From Strongylocentrotus droebachiensis (taxonomy: Eukaryota; Echinodermata; Echinoidea; Camarodonta; Strongylocentrotidae), in assembly GCA_035222895.1 (NCBI GenBank), contig JAVYIG010002526.1:1-64000 (forward strand): a stretch of 64,000 bases of DNA. Direction: 5' to 3'. Shown here in pieces: positions 57,537-64,000 of the stretch (position 1 is its first letter; each line of letters starts with the position of its first letter). The notes beneath the pieces were generated by a model. It saw only the letters and a program-made list of their open reading frames with translations, was not told where the DNA came from and ran no database searches. The position numbers and the translations under genes were made by a program.

Positions 57537-57961
57537 AGCTGAACGATCAGGAGCGATATTCTCGCCGAAACTGCATCCGGGTGTTTGGTGTCCCTGAATC
57601 TCCTCAAGAAGACACCACTACAACGATCTGCAAGATTGTGCAAGAGAAACTGTGCATCACTTTAAAACCGGAAGATATTGACCGATGTCACCGCGTTCGA
57701 AGACGGAAACCACCTTCCCATCCAGGATCATGGCCAAAACCAGCGGCCATCATCTTGAAGCTGACATCATATCAACATCGATGGCGGCTGATTGTCAACT
57801 GGAAGAATCTGAAAGGGAGCAAAATAAGCATCTGCGAGGATCTGACTGATGCCAATCGCACTCTCTTACATAATGCTTTCATCGCAAGCAAGAAACAGAA
57901 CAGTGAGATAGAGGTAGCATGGTCGATGGACGGATGGATCATCGTCTCGGTGAAGGCATGA
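57537..57961 (+). pseudogene. LINE ORF1 fragment
   Basis: Reads ERYSRRNCIRVFGVPE, then DIDRCHRVRRRKPP and IILKLTSYQHRWRLI and ends SMDGWIIVSVKA with a stop. This matches the RRM-like and C-terminal part of the ORF1 at 32651-33188 (YSRRNCLKFFGV, DIDRSHRV, KFTSYR), so it belongs to a related CR1/L2-like element. The N-terminal coiled coil is absent. Confidence 0.8.
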
Positions 57962-58969
57962 CACGGTAAGAGCATGAGGAAACAGATTCATGACAAGAAC
58001 AAACTAGACAACATATGAACACAAACATTGGAATTGAAGGATCATTTCCTTCTTCTTGCCCTCTTTGCAAACAATTTGCAATTATATGTACCGGTATGCC
58101 GTATTTAAAAAGTATATAGTAATTTATTTATTGCATTTTGTATACATTTGCTACAGTAATATATTCTCTAGACATATTTTTTTATTTTTTATTTATTTGG
58201 TTAAAACATCAACACGTAAAGTTCAGGAATTTATAATGGTTGATTTACAAAGAAATTGAGTAGTATAAACAAAATTGATCCAAAATATATTGCCTTATAT
58301 ATTTGTTTCCATTAATTTCCCTCTTTATCCCCCAAAACTTGATTTCTCCATGCCTTTTGCCCAAGTTATATGATTTGTATCATATTACGTGCATGACATT
58401 TCGCAAAATCTTATATGAACTTTGTAGAATTGATACTATTTACTGAATATTGATTATTTCTAATTATTGATTCTTATATAAATAGTTTATCAAAATTCAC
58501 ATATTTCATGATTTAACTGAGAAAAATAACTCTACCGGTATATTAGTGCATCCACACAAAAACATATTACTATCAATATAACTTGGATGCTGGTGTGAGG
58601 AAACAATATTCTTAGGGGGGGAATGGGAAATTTATATTATCAATATAAAGAAAACAATTAGTTGATAGTGAGGCAATGACGTCACAGACTCGCGAGTGAG
58701 TTGCCAATTTGTCTAGTGATTTTCAAAGTTTTTCATGTCATTAAAAATTCATAACTTTCTTATTAGTTATCCGATTTTGCTCAAAGTTTTTTTGATTGGT
58801 TTGTCAGTTATAAGTAAGTTATTTTTGGAGTGGACTTGGCCTTAAAGATAATCATATTGTTTTATGCACATTCAAATCTGGTTACAATACAATATTCAAC
58901 GAGTGAAGCCACGCTGGCTACATGTAGCAAGACCAAAGCGAGAGATGACGAGGAAATCAAGAAGGAGAC

Positions 58970-59185
58970 AAATGACGAGGGAGAGAGAGAGAGGGACAGA
59001 AAAAGGGAGGGGAGAAGGAAAGAGAGAGGTGAGAGGGAGAGAAAAGGAAGGAAGAGAGAGAGAAGGAAGAGAGAGGGAGTGAGGGAGAAAAGAGGAGCGA
59101 TGAAGATAAAAAGAGAGAGGAGGAGAGGGGTATAGAAAGAGAGAGGGGTGGGGAGAGGGAAAGAGAGAGAGAGAAGAGAGGGACC
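58970..59185. repeat. Purine-rich GAGA tract
   Basis: Over 200 bases of almost only G and A in irregular GAGAGAG and GGAAG units. Frames read across it are Arg/Glu/Lys composition artefacts. It can form triplex DNA. Confidence 0.85.
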
Positions 59186-59401
59186 TTTTACATTAAAGTT
59201 CTTATTTACATTTTGTACATAGTTTTGTTTTTATTACTTTTTTTTAAAGTGTAGAATTCATATTCCTTTGATCTTTTTTAAATATTTTTTTTCTTCTTCA
59301 AATGAAAAACATGTATCTGTATCAACTTTGAGAGAATTTTTGTCACCATCGGATCCTCAAAGTACCAATAACTTCACTCTGTCACATTATACACCATATT
59401 A

Positions 59402-61468
59402 ATTCAATACGTTTGTATCACAGAAATTACTTGATAATGATGTCAATAACAAATTATCATTTATTAATATTAATTGTTGGGAAGTCTCCAACATAATTTT
59501 GATGCATTGTCTGTACTTATGATGTCATTATGGGCGTTCCCAACTCAAGCTATGCTTTCCGGGTTTTCGCCTCCTTCCGTATCTGAATTATTTACTGTAT
59601 ACTCTATGTATAAATAATTGTTACATAATATTGTGTTTCATATTGTACTGTTGAGAACTTGAGAAGGAAATAAATGTTAAATGTTAAAAGACGTATGCAA
59701 GTATCCATTTTTGGTATTTCGGAAACATGGCTAAGGGATGAAAATTCGCAATATTCTCTGTGCAATTTCAATAATTATGAATTTGTGAGAAATAATAAAA
59801 GACTTGGATGTCATGAATTCAATACGTTGTATCATAGCAATTACTCGATAATGATGTCAACAAATTATCATTTATTAATATTAATTGTAGAAGCCTCCAA
59901 CATAATATTGATGCATTGTCTGTACTTATGATGTCATTACGTATGCAAGTTTCAATTATTGGTGTTTCAGAAACAATATTAGCTATGCAATTTGTGGGAA
60001 ATAATAGAAGACTCTGACGTGGATATTGATGTATTAAATGTTGGGAAGGTGCAATCTTTTAATAATTTGTTAACCATTTTAGTGCTACATTCTATGATTC
60101 TTTAATAAATGAACCAAACTTGTGTTACTGACAGATCTTCATCGTTATTAGATAATCTTTTTACAAACGATTCTTACCATATTTATTCTGGAGTATTATT
60201 AACTGACATTTCTCACCGTTTCCCGGTATATTGTATTTGTGATACTGATATTCACAAAAGTATCTGTGAAACTGACCTTTTTAAACGTGATTTAAATAAA
60301 AATAATATTAAAACGTTTTTGCAATTGCTGTATCTAATAAATGGTATTTAACTTGTGATGTGAATAGTAGTTATAATAGCTTTGTTTTTAAATTCATGAA
60401 ACTGTATAATTTGTGTTTCCCTGTGAAATATTGAATTGTATAATTTGAATTGTACATTTGATTGTTTTGATGATTTAGAGTGTATTAAGTATATTGATAT
60501 GAATGAAAAGTCTATGTTCTTTAAACCTGTAACTAGTTCAGAAATTATAGATACTAAAATGTGACACTGGTTCTTTTATTATTCATTTGTGTAATACAGA
60601 AATTAAACAGGTCTCTTCACTTAAATTTCTTGACATAACCATTGATAATAAATTGAAATGGACTGATCATTTAAATGCTGTTTGTTTGAAGATGATATAT
60701 AACAGTTTAATATCACCATGTTTGTATTATGGAATACTTGCGTGGGGGAATGCACATGAAACCAGTATTAAAAAAATAATTTTATTGCAAAAAACATGCA
60801 ATTCATACTATTTGTCATACTTCTTCTCTTGCCCATACACATCCACTTTTTAAATAAATTTAAATATTAAATTTTATTGATATGTATAATTATCACTGTG
60901 CAATATTTATGTTCCAGTGCTATTTACAAATCCTTCCTAAAACATTTTTAAAACTGTTTGTACTTAATTGTAGTATACACCACTATAGTACTAGAAAATT
61001 AGAAATGCTGATAATTGTCACTTGCCATATAAACGTACAGTAATATATAATGGACCTTGCTTATGGAGTACTATATACTTTCTGTAATACATGAATTGAA
61101 ATATGTTAACACTTTTAAATGTAAATACCAGAAATATTTGATGGACCTATATTGATGCTAGCTAAATATTTCAATGGTTGTTAAATTCATTATGATATTT
61201 TACATGTAATTGTTATTTGTTTTACTTGTTATTATAGCTGAAATTAAATCATAAGACTTTTTGTATCTGATTATTTGGTCAGCTGCATATAAGGATCACC
61301 TCCTTTCTGGCTGCTACTAGCCTAAGCAATTTCCCTTGTGTTTTTAACGATTTTTATTCATGTTTGTAAATTGTAATTGTGTGATACTTTGTATACTGCT
61401 TTTTTTTTTTTACTTTGTATGTTTTTTTTTATTGCTTGGCAAAATAAATTGAATTGAATTGAATAGTG
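59402..61468 (+). pseudogene. Decayed CR1/L2-like LINE ORF2 and tail
   Basis: Endonuclease pieces: LSFININC at about 59450, VSIFGISETWLRDEN at 59700 and SSSLLDNLFTND with a degenerate DISHRFPVYCI at 60109-60351. The RT catalytic core is missing between about 60360 and 60590. The C-terminal side returns with SSLKFLDITIDNKLKWTDH and SLISPCLYYGILAWGNA (60587-60853). The 3' end is AATTGAATTGAATTG-type at 61446-61465. It likely forms one old element with the ORF1 piece at 57537. A 5' stretch of the endonuclease is duplicated (59402-59530 and 59817-59940). Confidence 0.75.
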
Positions 61469-61489
61469 CCAAATTATGAATTAAATATA

Positions 61490-62660
61490 TGACTTGTTTT
61501 TAATAAATTTTTGATGATTTTTCATATAAGTTTGGTTTTCTTGTTGTAACACATATTGTATAGCAGTTAACACTGTATGTAGCAGAATCAAAATATTCTT
61601 TTGGGAAAGGCGTTATGTGCACTTATTCTTTTTTGTTTAAATTTGGAGTTGCCTGTGCAATGAGAATGTAAATGAGGTTTGCCAACAAAAATGAGTAATT
61701 TTCGTTCATTTATTGTCATATTGTCATTAGTAATAATTGATGTGAAATTTGCATTAGTGTGCTGGTGCTATGCACTAGCTAACAGTAACACTGCTATGCT
61801 GAGTCAAGAATTGCACAACTGCAGATGCTTACGTGTGCCGTGTGGCTGTATTATAGAGATGCATGCGTGTGATTGTAGACACTACCTGTTTTGTCAACTA
61901 TTAAACAAAGACAAAAGGGAAAAAATATGTGTTTACAAATTTGTTGATGTTGTGTTTTGTGACCTCGTACTCCTAGTTGAGTATAAATAAATTTGCAGTT
62001 GGTTGTTTAGCATTGAATAATAATGGCTAATTATTTTCTGTGATAATCATTCATATTCATTTACATACTAGTTGTTATGAAATGAAATAGAGTTGATTGT
62101 ATTTCTTTTGTATATTTCAGGTTTTGAGACAGTTGAGTGTGACAGTACTTCTTTGGAGCGGCAGGATTTGCCGAGAGGGTATGTTGATCGACCTGACCAG
62201 TTGCTTACAGATTATAATTTTTTTTTTCTTTTGGGGGGGGGGGGGGTGTGGTCCCCATATTAAGTGAAATTTTGCCATATCAATTTGGGCATATTTTGGG
62301 ATTCGAACACTTTAGAGGGTCTTTAACATTTTCGGGACAGAAATTTTGTTGAGACATTATCTATAAATGATTGTTAGTACATTACATTTATATACACAAC
62401 ACGATTGAGATAACATTTTTCTGTAAGATGGGATTTGAACATTGTACTTATACATGTTTATATTTTTTGGGGTGCAATTTATAACGAACAAAAGTACAAA
62501 AGCTAAATAGTTTTAAAATCATAAATTAAATATAGGATTCATGCTTTTATTAAATTTGGTTTTCTTTGTTAACACATACTGTATAGCAATTAACACTGTA
62601 TGTAACAGAATCAAAAAATCTTTTGGAAAAGGTGTTATCTGCCCCTATTCTTTTCTCTCT
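61490..62660. repeat. Duplicated blocks, copies 2 and 3
   Basis: 61925-62470 repeats 56380-57490 including a splice-bounded island (62121-62178). 61520-61640 and 62540-62660 are direct copies (ACACTGTATGTA-CAGAATCAAAA, TCTTTTGG-AAAGG-GTTAT). A roughly 1-kb unit has therefore been locally duplicated at least twice. Confidence 0.7.
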
Positions 62661-62832
62661 ATTTGATGAAAGGAATCTTAGTTTTTATGGTGCTACCACA
62701 TAGTGATGCCAGTGGCATTATGTATGTGATCTGACCATTTGTCTGTTTTTAGTGAATGAGATAATTTAAAAATGGATTGAAATATTGTAAGACACTTTGC
62801 ATTTATAAAACTTGTAAAGGTTATCTGGTTAA

Positions 62833-63513
62833 CCCTAATAAGACCGGGCTATTTGAGTTCTTAATGCAGCCAGATCTCAGACGTCCGATCGCCGCTAAAA
62901 ATTGACATGCATGTCAAGTGAAGTGTATAGAATACTATAGCAATTTCAATTTTTTGAAAAAATAGTCATTTGCATATTTATGGTAAATTATGCGAATAAG
63001 GTCAAAAAAATCATATTTTTACCAATAAATCATATATTCTTCATATTTAAGGTTTTTTCCACTACATATATTTGTTAGACCTTTTGGAATAATAATACGG
63101 CCAAAAAAATTGGAAGAGCTAGATTATTCCTTATGTTATCTCTAGTTTTTGTTGTTTTATTTCATTTCTAACTATAATTCAACTATTTTGACCCCCAAAA
63201 ACAAAAACCTAAACTTTAAACAAGACCAAATAACCAATGTTTTATCTCTTTTTAGGAAAAATGATATTTCCATATGTTTTGTACACAAATCACGAAAATG
63301 ATCGATTTTCGGGCCGACATGTAAAGACAAAAGGTCACATGACTTTGTAACGGTAGGTCAGATTTTCAAAAAAAAAATTTAAAGATGCGCAAGACTTGAA
63401 AGAATAAAGTCATTAAGCGACGGGGCGTCATCCATATGCGGTCTCGAACAATCAGAACAATCGCGGAGGGGGGGGGGGGGCATAATGGGCCCCCCTCCCC
63501 GGCCTTATTAGGG
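62833..63513. mobile_element. 681-bp piggyBac-type element ends, TTAA flanked
   Basis: Left TTAA (62829-62832) followed by CCCTAATAAGACCGGGC; right GCCCCCCTCCCCGGCC... CTTATTAGGG followed by TTAA (63514-63517). The 10-base end CCCTAATAAG is perfectly inverted at the other end. TTAA followed by CCC is the classic piggyBac terminus. No transposase; non-autonomous. Confidence 0.8.
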
Positions 63514-63797
63514 TTAAGAGGTCATAGGTCACTTTAAGATTTTGAGATATTTGTGTTTCAAGCAGTTATATATATATTTCTTATTTGCATTGACTTTTTT
63601 GTTGTTTTTGTAATTTAATTGTAAATATTGGGGTACTAGTAAAATTTAACCAAAAATATTTCAAAATTTCAATTAAAATCAAAATTAGATATGGCTTATT
63701 TCTTTTAAATCTTGTATTTTCCATGTTTTATATTACAGGTGCTTGTTCATCCATCAAGGACAACACTCCTTTTTTGTTTGTTTTGTTGAGTTTGTGG

Positions 63798-64000
63798 CAC
63801 TTCTACGCCCTGGTATTGTCTCGTTACTGTTTTGTGTTTGTAACTTTCTATCCTGTGTTTTTTTTTCACGTGTCTGGCAATTGACATAATCCTCTGGCCA
63901 CGAAATTGCCAGTTGGTGGTCGAATAAAATTGCCTTAAGGACATATGATCTTGTTTTGTGTGGCTAACACTTCTACGTCCTGGTATTGTCTTGTTACTGT
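63798..64000. repeat. Start of a tandem repeat, about 170-bp period
   Basis: CACTTCTACG-CCTGGTATTG-type sequence at 63798-63830 recurs at 63968-64000 (one or two changes), each preceded by GTTTTGT-type sequence. The array may continue beyond the window. Confidence 0.7.

Noticed and set aside
58830-59135. Charged Arg/Glu/Lys frame
   Set aside because: Translation of a purine-only GAGA tract; composition artefact.
61679-61990. 103-residue Cys-rich frame with a hydrophobic N-terminus resembling a small secreted protein
   Set aside because: Part of it overlaps the duplicated non-coding block at 61925, where copy 1 has no corresponding frame, and no splice or promoter context supports it. Kept as a weak possibility only.

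Overview
This window looks like nuclear DNA of a marine invertebrate deuterostome, most likely an echinoderm such as a sea urchin. The reasons are sparse exons with standard GT/AG splice sites, AT-rich sequence, very dense transposable elements (CR1/L2-like, RTE-like and Tx1/L1-like LINEs, a SINE2-type tail ending in ATT repeats, a hAT relic, many hairpin MITEs) and phase-1 immunoglobulin exons. The species assignment is an inference. Nothing looks bacterial or viral, and no operon, RBS, CRISPR or origin is present.

Host-like coding content is small. A minus-strand Ig exon lies at 695-1015. On the plus strand, 28744-31084 holds two Ig exons and a short terminal exon with a stop, all joined in phase 1. 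They read as the 3' end of a secreted Ig-domain protein with no membrane segment. Just upstream (27881-28699) are two phase-compatible exons of an unidentified protein with a Tudor-like SH3 barrel. Downstream (36716-42591) is a broken multi-exon gene: an N-terminal 10-residue repeat array, a Cys-rich zinc-ribbon-like block, a tyrosine-recombinase-like core and a conserved C-terminal exon. It is split by a 908-bp transposon with TTA target duplications and carries several frameshifts and stops.

The rest is mobile and duplicated DNA. 7.2-11.9 kb and 15.15-18.75 kb are diverged copies of one segment, separated by an RTE-like LINE. They include fragments of another LINE and provide natural empty sites for two TTAA-flanked insertions. 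19.26-21.42 kb is a Tx1/L1-like LINE whose 5' half is inverted (twin-priming structure). 21.6-23.3 kb is a 5'-truncated CR1-like LINE with one nonsense codon interrupting its main reading frame. 31.6-36.7 kb is an almost complete two-ORF CR1/L2-like LINE whose ORF1 is split by a 774-bp foldback element. 57.5-61.5 kb is an older relative.

Repeats continue at 43-44.7 kb (tandem units and a MITE), 48.4-52.5 kb (three long related units carrying eight TGACGTCA palindromes), 53.4-53.9 kb (perfect 99-bp terminal inverted repeats), 54.6-55.0 kb (tandem units with AGGTCA direct repeats) and 56.4-63.5 kb (duplicated blocks with exon-like islands and a TTAACCC-ended element). Six separate hairpin or TIR elements are flanked by TTAA or a near match, which suggests piggyBac-type activity in trans.
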